Shown here in pieces: positions 27,922 to 36,482 of a DNA stretch of 64,000 nt. The position numbers were made by a program, and so were the translations under genes. Below the pieces are notes generated by a model. It did no database searches. It was given only the letters and a program-made list of their open reading frames with translations, and was not told where the DNA came from. Position 1 is the stretch's first letter. Each line of letters begins with the position of its first letter. This stretch comes from CAUZWH01 sp965224275 (GTDB lineage Bacteria; Pseudomonadota; Alphaproteobacteria; SHVV01), in contig CBDCYR010000005.1 in assembly GCA_965224275.1 (NCBI GenBank), positions 682,001-746,000 on the forward strand, read 5' to 3'.

Positions 27922-27986
27922 CCCGCTCCCCCGGCCCAACGGCCCGAACGAGGGTACCCTTGGGGTGGTTGGGCCGGGGCAGCGGG
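27922..27986. terminator. Large 19-bp hairpin after the LLM gene
   Basis: Arms at 27922-27940 and 27968-27986 match in 18 of 19 positions around a 27-base loop; the core is CCGGCCCAAC / GTTGGGCCGG. It lies 25 bases after the LLM stop, before a convergent gene. There is no T-run, so a terminator role is likely by position only. Confidence 0.55.
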
Positions 27987-28032
27987 TCGGTCGAGTCGAG
28001 TTAAACCTAATACGAAGTAGCGCCAGACGAAT

Positions 28033-28069
28033 CAGAAGTCAGCGCGGCTGAGCTGCTTCCTGACTTCTG
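28033..28069. terminator. Second hairpin between convergent genes
   Basis: CAGAAGTCAG (28033-28042) and CTGACTTCTG (28060-28069) pair perfectly, with a smaller nested stem inside. It lies just after the VOC gene stop (28086, minus strand), suitable for ending that transcript. Confidence 0.55.
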
Positions 28070-28085
28070 ACCGGGCGTTTAGCGT

Positions 28086-28490
28086 TTAAACGTCGGTCGT
28101 GCCAACCCAGGCGCGGGAAATGTCGAACACGATACCGTTGGGGTCGCGGTATTTGCGCTCGAACCCGACGAAATCATCTTCGCCGCCAATTTCTTTGTGA
28201 TAACTGCCGCCCTGCTCAACGACATGATCGCTGGCGGACGCAAGATCATCGACGATGAAACCCATGTGATGGATGCCGACGAAATCCTTGCCGCGTTCAT
28301 CACCGGCCGATTCGTCGGTCGGGAAATTGAGCACGGTCAGATTGACGACGCCATCGGACAGCGAAATGCCATTGCCATGGTTCGTCTGCACCTCGTTGAT
28401 GCGCTCCATGCCAAAGGTTTTTTCGTAGAATTGCGCCGCTGTCTCGATGTCCGGCACTGAAATGGCGATGTGACGAAGTTTGCCTTGCAT
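28086..28490 (-). CDS. VOC (glyoxalase/extradiol dioxygenase-fold) family protein
   Basis: A 134-residue single VOC domain built of two beta-alpha-beta-beta-beta units. It starts Met-Gln-Gly-Lys-Leu-Arg-His-Ile-Ala-Ile-Ser-Val, giving the first metal ligand His7, then Phe-Tyr-Glu-Lys-Thr-Phe-Gly-Met. The second half has Gly-Ile-His-His-Met-Gly-Phe-Ile-Val-Asp-Asp and ends in Tyr-Arg-Asp-Pro-Asn-Gly-Ile-Val-Phe-Asp. It may be a lyase or isomerase in the same catabolic block; the substrate is open. Three tandem repeats lie just upstream of its start. Confidence 0.85.
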   Translation of the reverse strand: MQGKLRHIAISVPDIETAAQFYEKTFGMERINEVQTNHGNGISLSDGVVNLTVLNFPTDESAGDERGKDFVGIHHMGFIVDDLASASDHVVEQGGSYHKEIGGEDDFVGFERKYRDPNGIVFDISRAWVGTTDV

Positions 28491-28515
28491 AACGCTCTCC
28501 TTATGATCGCGATCG

Positions 28516-28584
28516 AAATATGACCCATAGTCACACCTAAATATGACCCATAGTCACACCTAAATATGACCCATAGTCACACCT
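28516..28584. repeat. Three tandem 23-bp repeats, operator-like
   Basis: Three identical 23-bp units follow one another at 28516-28538, 28539-28561 and 28562-28584. Each holds TGACCCATAGTCA, in which TGAC and GTCA are inverted around five bases. The unit length is close to two helix turns, so sites would lie on one face of the DNA. The array is in the divergent gap between the VOC and enolase-superfamily genes, as expected for a cooperative regulator site. Confidence 0.7.
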
Positions 28585-28646
28585 GCTGTCGAGCGCACGA
28601 ACCTCAAATCCACCAAGTTCACTAAATCCAATCCATCGGTAGCCCA

Positions 28647-29822
28647 ATGCGCATCGTCGATATCCGCGAAAAAACCCTTCGCCTCAACGCGGCGATGACC
28701 AACGCTGCTATTTCATTCGACGATATGACCGCCAGTGTCGTTGCGGTCGTCTCCGATGTCGTGCGCAATGGGCAGCCGGTGATCGGTTATGGTTTCGATT
28801 CGCTCGGCCGCTATGCGCATGGGTCACTGATGATGGAGCGCTTCGCGCCGCGGGTGCTCGCGGCGCCGCCTGAATCGCTGCTCGATGCCGATGGTCTCAA
28901 CTTCGATCCGGTCGCGGTGTGGGCCACGGCGATGCGCAACGAAAAGCCCGGCGGTCACGGCGAGCGCGCCGGCGCGGTGGGCCTGCTCGATACCGCAATC
29001 TGGGACCTGGTTGCCAAACTCGATGACAAGCCGTTGTGGCGCGTGCTCGCCGAGCTCTATGGTGATGGCCATGGGCCGGTTGACGGGCGCGTCAATACAT
29101 ACGGCTCAGGCGGGCATTATCATCCCGGTGGCGGCGCGGCGGCGCTTGCCGACGAGCTCAAATCGATGCGCGATCTCGGCTACACCCGCCTCAAGATCAA
29201 AGCCGGGGGGGCACCAATCGAAGAAGATCAGAAGCGCATCGAGGCCGCGCTCGAGGTGGTGGGCACGGGCGCCAATCTCGCGATCGATCTCAACGGCACC
29301 TTCGACGAAGCCCGCGCCAACGGTTTCCTCGATGCGGTCTCCGGCTATGACCTGGCTTGGATCGAAGAAGTCGTCGACCCCCTCGATTTCCAACTCCAGC
29401 AAAGAGTATGCGAGATCTATCCAGGCGCGGTTGCGACCGGAGAGAATCTTGCCTCGCTGGCCGATGCGACTAATTTGATCCGCTATGCCGGCTTGCGGCC
29501 CGATCGAGATCTCCTGCAGTTCGACATTGGGTTGTGTTACGGCATCGTCGAATACGTACGCGTGCTGGCCATGTTGGAAAGCAGCGGCTGGTCACGCACC
29601 AGCTGCTATCCGCATGCCGGCCATTTGTTGGCGTTGCAGGTCGTGGCCGGTCTCGGGCTCGGCAGCCACGAATCCGCGCCCGACGAGAGCAAGATTTTCG
29701 GTGGCTATCCCGATGGCAGCGTGGTCGAGAGCGGCCGTGTCAGCCTGCCCGACGCCCCCGGTATCGGTTTCGAACTCAAACCCAATCTCTACGCCGTTAT
29801 GAAGGCGTTGGTGGCGGACTAA
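28647..29822 (+). CDS. Enolase superfamily (mandelate racemase/muconate lactonising) protein
   Basis: A 391-residue enzyme. It has the N-terminal capping domain and a TIM barrel with the catalytic Lys region Leu-Lys-Ile-Lys-Ala-Gly, then the metal ligands Asp in Ala-Ile-Asp-Leu-Asn-Gly, Glu in Ile-Glu-Glu-Val-Val-Asp, and Glu in Ala-Thr-Gly-Glu-Asn. The family abstracts a proton next to a carboxylate, giving racemases, dehydratases and lactonising enzymes. The substrate is not assignable. It converges with the dioxygenase beta gene, their last four bases overlapping. The tandem repeats upstream may control it. Confidence 0.88.
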   Translation: MRIVDIREKTLRLNAAMTNAAISFDDMTASVVAVVSDVVRNGQPVIGYGFDSLGRYAHGSLMMERFAPRVLAAPPESLLDADGLNFDPVAVWATAMRNEKPGGHGERAGAVGLLDTAIWDLVAKLDDKPLWRVLAELYGDGHGPVDGRVNTYGSGGHYHPGGGAAALADELKSMRDLGYTRLKIKAGGAPIEEDQKRIEAALEVVGTGANLAIDLNGTFDEARANGFLDAVSGYDLAWIEEVVDPLDFQLQQRVCEIYPGAVATGENLASLADATNLIRYAGLRPDRDLLQFDIGLCYGIVEYVRVLAMLESSGWSRTSCYPHAGHLLALQVVAGLGLGSHESAPDESKIFGGYPDGSVVESGRVSLPDAPGIGFELKPNLYAVMKALVAD

Positions 29823-30313
29823 AGCGGTATCGTTATGAAGGTGTGCGGCGCGTCGCAGTTCACCAGATCGAACCGCTTCAACACGATTTTCAGATCATCG
29901 CCCTCGCGGCGCAGCGTATGGTGGCATTTGCCGGCAAACACACGTTGGCCGTCACCTTCGCGATACTCAACCACCTGAACCCGCGAACTCACGCCAAATG
30001 TGCCGTTGTCGGCGCCGTCGACGCGAACCTGGCCGACCACATGGCTGGTGCGGGGAAATGGGCTCTGGGCAATGTTGGCGGGATGCGTCATGCGGCGAAT
30101 GCGAATCGCCATGATGTCTTTGTCTTCGTAGAAGATCGATATCGTATTGAGCGGATCATCCTGGCCGGGCACCGCCGGGATCCAGTAGATCCCGTCGTCT
30201 GCGAACAGCGCCAACCATTCCTCGAACTTGCCGTCGTCCAGCAACTCGGCTTCGGCATACACGAAGGCTTCGAGTTCGTCGCGCAACGCGGTCTCTGTTC
30301 GACTCTCGCTCAT
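29819..30313 (-). CDS. Aromatic-ring-hydroxylating dioxygenase beta subunit
   Basis: A 164-residue NTF2-like small subunit. It starts Met-Ser-Glu-Ser-Arg-Thr-Glu at 30313, where ATGA overlaps the alpha gene stop. Landmarks are Phe-Val-Tyr-Ala-Glu-Ala-Glu-Leu-Leu-Asp, Trp-Leu-Ala-Leu-Phe-Ala-Asp-Asp-Gly-Ile-Tyr-Trp and a C-terminal Leu-Lys-Arg-Phe-Asp-Leu-Val-Asn. Such subunits hold the alpha3beta3 hexamer together and are not catalytic. It is the only beta gene in the window, while two alpha genes precede it in the same run. Confidence 0.92.
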   Translation of the reverse strand: MSESRTETALRDELEAFVYAEAELLDDGKFEEWLALFADDGIYWIPAVPGQDDPLNTISIFYEDKDIMAIRIRRMTHPANIAQSPFPRTSHVVGQVRVDGADNGTFGVSSRVQVVEYREGDGQRVFAGKCHHTLRREGDDLKIVLKRFDLVNCDAPHTFITIPL

Positions 30314-31653
30314 GGCGTGCCCGGTAATTCTCCGGTCATATATTTCGACCATGCCGACAATTGATTGCGGATGCCCACTTCGCTCGAGCCGACGCCCTCT
30401 TTGGCTCCGTTATTGTGCCTGACTTCATCGCCATAGCCGCGTGACACGTCGAGCCAATCCGATTCGCGGTCGTTCCAATCGCGCGGCGACAGGGCGGTTT
30501 GCATATTCTTGAAGGCCTCATGGTCGTCCTGCGAGATCATCGACGCCGGTGAGTTTTGTGACATCATAAAACGCACCGACGAATGGAACAGTTCCTCCGG
30601 TGCTCCCTTCATTCGGAAGCAGAAACTGCGCAACACCGTTTGGTCGACCGCAACCGGTTCGAATAGGCGGATCTGCTGAAAGCGGATGTTGAGGATCAGA
30701 TTGGGAAACACCAGGGTGTTGAAGCGGTCGATCGCCAATATATCGGCCGTTTTCGTCTCGCCGTGACGCTCGACCAGCATCTTGTGGTAAGCGGCGAATG
30801 CGGGGTCGGCGCGCTGGGCCGCGATTTTGCTTTCGTTATAGAAGCCGCCGATATGGGCGTGACCGCCGTCAAAGCCGAACAGTCCGATCTTGTCCCACTC
30901 CGGCAGCGGTAGGCCATTGGCCTTCATCTGTTGAATCATGTGCGCGGTTTCGTCGGGTTTGGTGTCGCGCTCCCATTCCTTTACCGCACCCCACGAGGAT
31001 CGATGGAGAAACGATCCGTGGATAAAGTCGAACGTATTCTCGATGTGGATCTTCCAGTTGCCGTAATAGATTTGACGAAACTGGCCGCCGTCACGAATCA
31101 ATTCGCCGCCGGGGGCTCGATCGACCATGTTGTCGAGCGAGTCACGCACCGGTGCCAGGTAATCCTCGAGTGCCGGCCCGGTTGGGCTGAGGTTGATGAA
31201 AATAAAACCCCGATAGCTGGCGATCTGGGCCACGGGTTCGAGGCTGTTGCGGGGGTCGTCGACGTCGAACTGATCGGGATACCCAGTCGGCAGCGGCACA
31301 CCGAGCAGGCTGCCATCGCGCGAAAACGACCAACCATGATAGGGGCAGTCGAAGGTTGAGACGTGCCCCTGCCGCACGTTACAGATCATCGATCCGCGAT
31401 GCGGACAACGGTTGTAGAATCCGCCCAGTCCGCCAGCGTCGTCGCGCACGACAATAACCTCGCGGCGTCCGATGCGGGCGCGAATGTAGTCACCGGGTTG
31501 GGGAACGTCGCTTTCGTGGGCCGCGAAGACCCAGGTCCGCTCGAAGATGCGTTGCATCTCGAGGTCGAAAACGTCGGCGTCGGCATAGACCCGCCGGTGC
31601 ACGCGGCTGGGCTGCACAAAATCACGAATCTGATCGTTTGAAATCATGTTCAT
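30310..31653 (-). CDS. Aromatic-ring-hydroxylating dioxygenase alpha subunit
   Basis: A 447-residue catalytic subunit. The Rieske ligands are Cys83, His85, Cys103 and His106; the mononuclear iron ligands are Asp209, His212 and His217. All are present. The gene overlaps the beta gene by four bases and follows a second alpha gene by 34 bases. The N-terminal Val-His-Arg-Arg-Val-Tyr-Ala-Asp-Ala-Asp-Val-Phe-Asp pattern matches benzoate/salicylate-type dioxygenases in a general way. It needs a reductase not encoded here. The aromatic substrate is unknown. Confidence 0.93.
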   Translation of the reverse strand: MNMISNDQIRDFVQPSRVHRRVYADADVFDLEMQRIFERTWVFAAHESDVPQPGDYIRARIGRREVIVVRDDAGGLGGFYNRCPHRGSMICNVRQGHVSTFDCPYHGWSFSRDGSLLGVPLPTGYPDQFDVDDPRNSLEPVAQIASYRGFIFINLSPTGPALEDYLAPVRDSLDNMVDRAPGGELIRDGGQFRQIYYGNWKIHIENTFDFIHGSFLHRSSWGAVKEWERDTKPDETAHMIQQMKANGLPLPEWDKIGLFGFDGGHAHIGGFYNESKIAAQRADPAFAAYHKMLVERHGETKTADILAIDRFNTLVFPNLILNIRFQQIRLFEPVAVDQTVLRSFCFRMKGAPEELFHSSVRFMMSQNSPASMISQDDHEAFKNMQTALSPRDWNDRESDWLDVSRGYGDEVRHNNGAKEGVGSSEVGIRNQLSAWSKYMTGELPGTP

Positions 31654-31687
31654 CGATGCTTCGCCACTCTCGTTTTACACAGCCGTT

Positions 31688-33001
31688 TTATGCGGCGGTC
31701 ATTAACGACAGCCACATTTCGTATTGAGCCCGGTGCAACACTTCGCTGGCGCCCGAGCCACCGCGTTTGCCGTTATCGACATCGTAGTCGATCTCAGCAC
31801 CTCGTGAAAAATCGATCCACGGATTGTCGCTTGTTCTAAACCCAGTCTGCGTGCGTTGGAAGACCGCAAGGTCGTCCTGGGAGATAAGCGACGCCGGCGA
31901 ATTGAACGCATTGAGGCATCGCACGGAGGTGTTGAACATCTCGTCGGGCGCGCCCTTCATCCGGAAACACACCGCGTGGACGATGCTCTTGTCGACGCTG
32001 ATCGGCTGTACGTAGCGCACCACCTGGAAGCGGATATTTATCGTGAGATTGGGATAAATGATCGAGTTGAAACGGTCGATCGCCAGGATCTGTTGGGTCT
32101 TTTCGGGCCCGTGGCGGTCGATCAGGGATTGTTTGTAGCCGCGGAAAACCGGGTCGTCGGGCTCAGGCGCCAGCTTGCCCTCGCGGTAGAAACCGCCCAG
32201 GTGACCATGCCCATAGCGAAGCCCATGCACCGCGATCTCATTCCACTGACGCGGCGTCAGATCGTTTGATTTGATCTGTTTGATGACCTGCTCAGCATTC
32301 TCGCTGAAATCGTTGTGGTCGCGTTCCCATTCCTTGGCAACCGTAGCCGATGAGTTGTGAACGAAGGTCGCGTGGGCGGCGTCGATCCCGTTCTCCACCG
32401 ACAATTTCCAATTACCGTTAAACACTTGGCGGAAATGGTTGCCGCCATAGACGAGTTCGCCGGTCGGCGAGCGGTCGATCATGTTATCGATCGAATCGAC
32501 GATTGGCGCGAGGAATGTCTGCAGGTCAGGACCGCCCCCGTCCGCCCGCGCGAAGATGAATCCACGGTGCGAGGCAATGTCTGCGACCCGGCGCAGATGA
32601 CGCTTCTCAAGATCAAAATCGGCGCCGTAATCGCCTTTGGCCGGGATCGCGATCAGGTTGCCGTCCCGCGCATAGGTCCAGCCGTGATAGGGACATGCAA
32701 AGGTTTGAATATTGCCCGCGTCTTGGGCCACGATTTGCGAGCTCCGATGAACACAGCGATTGTGCAGGCCGGCGATGCCGCCATCATCGGTGCGCACGAC
32801 CAAAACGTCGTGGCGGCCGAGCGGTGCACGCAGGAAATCGCCGGGCTCGGCTATCTGACTTTCATGACCGACGTATATCCACGACCGCTCGAAGATCCGC
32901 GCCATCTCCAAGTCGAAGATATCGGGATCGGTATAAACCCGTTGATGAACCCGCCCTGGAGTCACCAGTCCGCTGATTTCTTCGGTGCCAAGGAAAGCCA
33001 C
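31688..33001 (-). CDS. Aromatic-ring-hydroxylating dioxygenase alpha subunit, paralogue
   Basis: A 437-residue protein closely resembling the next gene (same spacing of Rieske ligands: Cys83, His85, Cys103, His106; iron ligands Asp207, His210, His215). The two share a Val-His-x-Arg-Val-Tyr-x-Asp-x-Asp-x-Phe-Asp-Leu-Glu-Met start, so they probably arose by tandem duplication. It is first in a three-gene run alpha-alpha-beta. Both may use the one beta subunit, or form a mixed enzyme (inference). A palindromic repeat lies upstream. Confidence 0.92.
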   Translation of the reverse strand: MAFLGTEEISGLVTPGRVHQRVYTDPDIFDLEMARIFERSWIYVGHESQIAEPGDFLRAPLGRHDVLVVRTDDGGIAGLHNRCVHRSSQIVAQDAGNIQTFACPYHGWTYARDGNLIAIPAKGDYGADFDLEKRHLRRVADIASHRGFIFARADGGGPDLQTFLAPIVDSIDNMIDRSPTGELVYGGNHFRQVFNGNWKLSVENGIDAAHATFVHNSSATVAKEWERDHNDFSENAEQVIKQIKSNDLTPRQWNEIAVHGLRYGHGHLGGFYREGKLAPEPDDPVFRGYKQSLIDRHGPEKTQQILAIDRFNSIIYPNLTINIRFQVVRYVQPISVDKSIVHAVCFRMKGAPDEMFNTSVRCLNAFNSPASLISQDDLAVFQRTQTGFRTSDNPWIDFSRGAEIDYDVDNGKRGGSGASEVLHRAQYEMWLSLMTAA

Positions 33002-33064
33002 GTCGACTAAATACCGCTTTGCTTCGCGGGACAGCCGCCGGATTCTAATAGATTTGTTAGAGGC

Positions 33065-33210
33065 TCCCCCTCACCCAACCCTCTCCCACGAGGGGAGAGG
33101 GCTTTTGGCGAACGCACAACCGGCTCCCTCTCCCCTCGTGGGTTCGCGGGGGCGACCGTCGCGCCAGTGGCGCGGCGAAAGCGTGCCCAAGTGGGGTTGG
33201 GGTGAGGGGG
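33065..33210. repeat. Intergenic palindromic repeat with embedded 38-bp element
   Basis: The outer CCCCCTCACCC and GGGGTGAGGGG arms enclose, at 33151-33188, the 38-bp block identical to 6267-6304. The block interrupts the right-hand arm. It lies between the amidase gene and the dioxygenase run, both on the minus strand. Confidence 0.8.
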
Positions 33211-33329
33211 TCTTTGGCAGATCCAATGCTGTGCTTTAAGCATGAAGATTCCCAATTCTCTGCGGCACCCGACAAAATACCACCACACGCGCGCCAACGT
33301 TAATGTCGATCAAAGCTCCAAACTCTCCG

Positions 33330-34850
33330 TCAAGCACGTAGCTTGCGCCAGTCATACGCCTGCTCGAACGCATAGGCCGCGCGATAGATCGCCGACTCCT
33401 CCCAGTGGCGCCCGACCAGCATCATGCCGATCGGAATGTCCTCGGCGGTGCCGCATGGCACCGACATCGCGGGGTGCCCGGTCACATTAAACGGACAGCA
33501 GTTGGCGATGTAGATGAATGCGGTTTCGGCAATCTCCTTGGGTGACGCGTCCGCACCGGGGATCGGTTTGGCCTTGAGCGGCATCGTTGGCATCAGCAGC
33601 AGATCGTAGTCGGCCAGCACCGCATCATAGGCGGCGCGAAGTTTGCGCACCAGATTCTGAGCCTTGGCGTAGTAGTGGCCGCCGCCAGCCTGAATCGCAT
33701 AGGTGCCGAACATGGCGATCACCTTGAACGTGTCGGCGATGTCGTTGGCATCTTGCCGCCAGCGCGACATTGCCGTTCCCGCCGAGGTCATCTGGAGGCC
33801 GCTGAGATTGATCATTGTGCCGTTCATCGACAGCGCATTGGCGACCAACCCTTCATTGACGATTGGCGACCAGATCGGCAGACCGTAATTGTGCCATGGG
33901 ATCGACACCTCATCGACCTGAATGCCGAGCTTGCCAAGTTTCTTGGCGCCGGCGCGAACCAGCGCACTAACGTCGTCTTCGGCGTTGAATTGCTCGAATC
34001 CCTCTTTAACGATGGCGACCTTCATGCCTTTGACATCTTCGCCGAGCGCTTTGGTGTAGCGCGCGAGCCGAAGGTCACGCTGGCGTGGGTCGAGTCCGTC
34101 GACGCCTGCGATAACCTCGAGCAGCAGCGCGTTGTCGGTGACGCTCGCGGTCATCGGGCCGCAGTGGTCGACCGTCGCCTCGACCGTCATGATACCGGTA
34201 TAGGGCACCAGGCCGTGGGTCCCTTTCATCGCATAGATTCCGCAATGGGCAGCGGGTTGGCGCACCGAACCGGCCTGATCGCAACCCAGCGCCAGGTCGA
34301 CATCACCAGCCGCGACCACCGCCCCGCTGCCAGACGACGACCCGCCGGTCGTGTGGGTCGGTTTGTGAGGGTTGCGAACGGGACCGGTAGCACTGGTATG
34401 ACTACCGCCCGAGGCGCACAAATACTCGCAGACGGTTTTTCCGGCGATGGTGCCGCCGGCGTCGAGAATGCGTGTCACCACCGTTGCGTCGAATTCCGGA
34501 ACGTAGCCTTCGAGGATCGAGGCGCCGTTCATCATCGGCACGCCGGCAACGCAAATATTGTCCTTGATGGCAACCGGGCGGCCCTTGAGCTTGCCGCGTG
34601 GCGCTCCCTTGATATCGGTTTTGACGTACCAGGCACCGAATGGATTATCGTCTCCCTCGGGTCGATATCCCGGCGTCCGCGGGTAGCGCACCGGCGGCAC
34701 GTTATCGGCTAGCTGATCGAGCAGCTGATAGCCTCCGGCCATCGGCTCCATGATCGCTTGCATGTCGGCCAAGTAGTCGTCGGTCACCGCGAAGCCGAGT
34801 TCGTCCGCAACATCGCGTAGCTGTCCGATGGTGGGCGTTTTGAAGGCCAT
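33330..34850 (-). CDS. Amidase (amidase signature family)
   Basis: A 506-residue amidase, paralogous to those at 9865-11415 and 34856-36382. The triad Lys is in Pro-Val-Ala-Ile-Lys-Asp, the cis-Ser in Gly-Gly-Ser-Ser-Ser-Gly-Ser, and the nucleophile Ser in Cys-Asp-Gln-Ala-Gly-Ser-Val-Arg. It starts five bases after the stop of the next amidase gene, so both are translated from one mRNA. It should release ammonia from an organic amide in the cytosol. The substrate is not known; the oxygenases just downstream suggest an aromatic amide (inference). Confidence 0.88.
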   Translation of the reverse strand: MAFKTPTIGQLRDVADELGFAVTDDYLADMQAIMEPMAGGYQLLDQLADNVPPVRYPRTPGYRPEGDDNPFGAWYVKTDIKGAPRGKLKGRPVAIKDNICVAGVPMMNGASILEGYVPEFDATVVTRILDAGGTIAGKTVCEYLCASGGSHTSATGPVRNPHKPTHTTGGSSSGSGAVVAAGDVDLALGCDQAGSVRQPAAHCGIYAMKGTHGLVPYTGIMTVEATVDHCGPMTASVTDNALLLEVIAGVDGLDPRQRDLRLARYTKALGEDVKGMKVAIVKEGFEQFNAEDDVSALVRAGAKKLGKLGIQVDEVSIPWHNYGLPIWSPIVNEGLVANALSMNGTMINLSGLQMTSAGTAMSRWRQDANDIADTFKVIAMFGTYAIQAGGGHYYAKAQNLVRKLRAAYDAVLADYDLLLMPTMPLKAKPIPGADASPKEIAETAFIYIANCCPFNVTGHPAMSVPCGTAEDIPIGMMLVGRHWEESAIYRAAYAFEQAYDWRKLRA

Positions 34851-34855
34851 CGCGG

Positions 34856-36382
34856 TTATTTCCTTCTGTTAGGCGTTGTTCGTTGCCAGTCGACCGCTTG
34901 CTCGAAGGCATGCGCGAGGCGGTAGATCGTCGCCTCATCGCCGTGGCGGCCGACGATCTGCAGTCCGATCGGTCGCGCATCGCTAATCGCGCAAGGTATC
35001 GATAGCGCGGGATGCCCGGTCAGGTTAAACGGCGCCGTATTGGCCGACATGTTCCAGCAATGGTCCAGCAGCTCGGCCAATGGTGCGTCCGGCGCCGGCA
35101 CCGGCTGGGCCCGGTTGGGGGAGGTCGGCATGATAAGAAGATCGTGGCGGGCCAATACGTCGTCATAAGCGGCCCGCAGCCGGCGGCGCGTGTTCTGCAC
35201 CTTGCCGTAATAGTAGCCAGCGCGTGTCTGCACCGCGTGCCGCCCCAGCAGGATCGACACCTTGACGGGGTCGGCAAAGTCATCCATCCGGCCAGCCGCT
35301 GCGTCCATGGCCCGGCTCAACGACGGCACGTTAAGCCCCTCGCTGAACATGCCGCCCCCGAAAACATAGGTGTGGTATCCCGCTTCAAACGATCCTACCG
35401 CCCAAATCGCGCCGCCATAAGCGTGCCAGGGGATCGATACCGTCTCGACCTCAGCGCCGAGTTTGCTTAATCGGTCGGCAGTTTGCCGGACCGCACCGTC
35501 GACCTCGGGCTCCGAAAGCGGCGTCGCGAATGCTTCCGCGACAACCGCAACGCGGAGACCCTTGAGGCCGTCTTCGAGATGGTCGGTGTAGCGGGACCGG
35601 CGCACGCCGCGCTGCCGCGAGTCGTAGCCGTCGGGTCCTGCCAGCACCTCGAGGAACAACGCATTGTCGGCTACCGTTCGGGTCATCGGTCCGATGTGAT
35701 CAATGGTGGGGTCGAGCCCCATGATGCCGGTATAGGGCACCAACCCGAACGTCGGCTTGAGACCGACGATGCCGCAATACGCGGCCGGTACCCGGATCGA
35801 GCCGGCCTGGTCGCCGCCCATCGCCATATCAACGTCGCCATTGGCGACAACCGCGGCCGAACCGCTCGAAGAGCCACCGGCGGAATAGCCGGGTTTGCGC
35901 GGATTGGTCACCGGTCCGGTCGTCGCGGTCACACAACCGCCCGATGCCGAAAAATATTCACAAACGGTCTTGCCGACGATTTCCGCGCCGGCATCGAGCA
36001 ACCGGGTAGCCACGGTCGCATCGATCTCTGGCACGTAGCCTTCCAGCACCGACGCGCCGTTCATCATCGGTACACCGGCCAGGCAGATGGTGTCCTTGAG
36101 GGCGACCTTGCGGCCTTTCAGCTTGCCTCGATTGGCGCCCTTGATGGTGGTTTTGACGTACCACGCGCCGAGCGGATTGTCGGCCGCCTCAGGCCGATGG
36201 CCGGGTGTCCGCGAGTATTTTACCGGCGGCAGGTCGTCCGGCAATGCGGCAACCAGATCAAACGCCCCGGCCAGTGGCTGGACGTAGTTCAATACCTCAT
36301 CGATATACGTGTCGCTGAGGTCCAGACCCAGCGCATCGCCGTGCTGGCGCAGTTGAGTCGGTGTCGGAAGCGCAAAACTCAT
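34856..36382 (-). CDS. Amidase (amidase signature family)
   Basis: A 508-residue amidase, first of a tandem pair. Catalytic features are Lys in Val-Ala-Leu-Lys-Asp, Ser in Gly-Gly-Ser-Ser-Ser-Gly-Ser and the nucleophile Ser in Gly-Asp-Gln-Ala-Gly-Ser-Ile-Arg. The long N-terminal segment (Tyr-Ser-Arg-Thr-Pro-Gly-His-Arg-Pro-Glu) is shared by all three amidases of the window, so they form one subfamily. It diverges from the MmgE/PrpD gene across a 100-bp gap that should contain both promoters. Confidence 0.88.
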   Translation of the reverse strand: MSFALPTPTQLRQHGDALGLDLSDTYIDEVLNYVQPLAGAFDLVAALPDDLPPVKYSRTPGHRPEAADNPLGAWYVKTTIKGANRGKLKGRKVALKDTICLAGVPMMNGASVLEGYVPEIDATVATRLLDAGAEIVGKTVCEYFSASGGCVTATTGPVTNPRKPGYSAGGSSSGSAAVVANGDVDMAMGGDQAGSIRVPAAYCGIVGLKPTFGLVPYTGIMGLDPTIDHIGPMTRTVADNALFLEVLAGPDGYDSRQRGVRRSRYTDHLEDGLKGLRVAVVAEAFATPLSEPEVDGAVRQTADRLSKLGAEVETVSIPWHAYGGAIWAVGSFEAGYHTYVFGGGMFSEGLNVPSLSRAMDAAAGRMDDFADPVKVSILLGRHAVQTRAGYYYGKVQNTRRRLRAAYDDVLARHDLLIMPTSPNRAQPVPAPDAPLAELLDHCWNMSANTAPFNLTGHPALSIPCAISDARPIGLQIVGRHGDEATIYRLAHAFEQAVDWQRTTPNRRK

Positions 36383-36482
36383 GACCGGGCCTTTCGTCGT
36401 TGGTCCGCGTCACATAGGCTAGCTTGTGTTAGCGTTTGGCCGCCAGTCTTGCCGTGTGCTTCGCGATTGGCGTTGAGTTCTG

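Noticed and set aside
28516..28584. Tandem 23-bp repeats as a CRISPR array
   Set aside because: The units are directly adjacent without spacers, and no cas genes are present.
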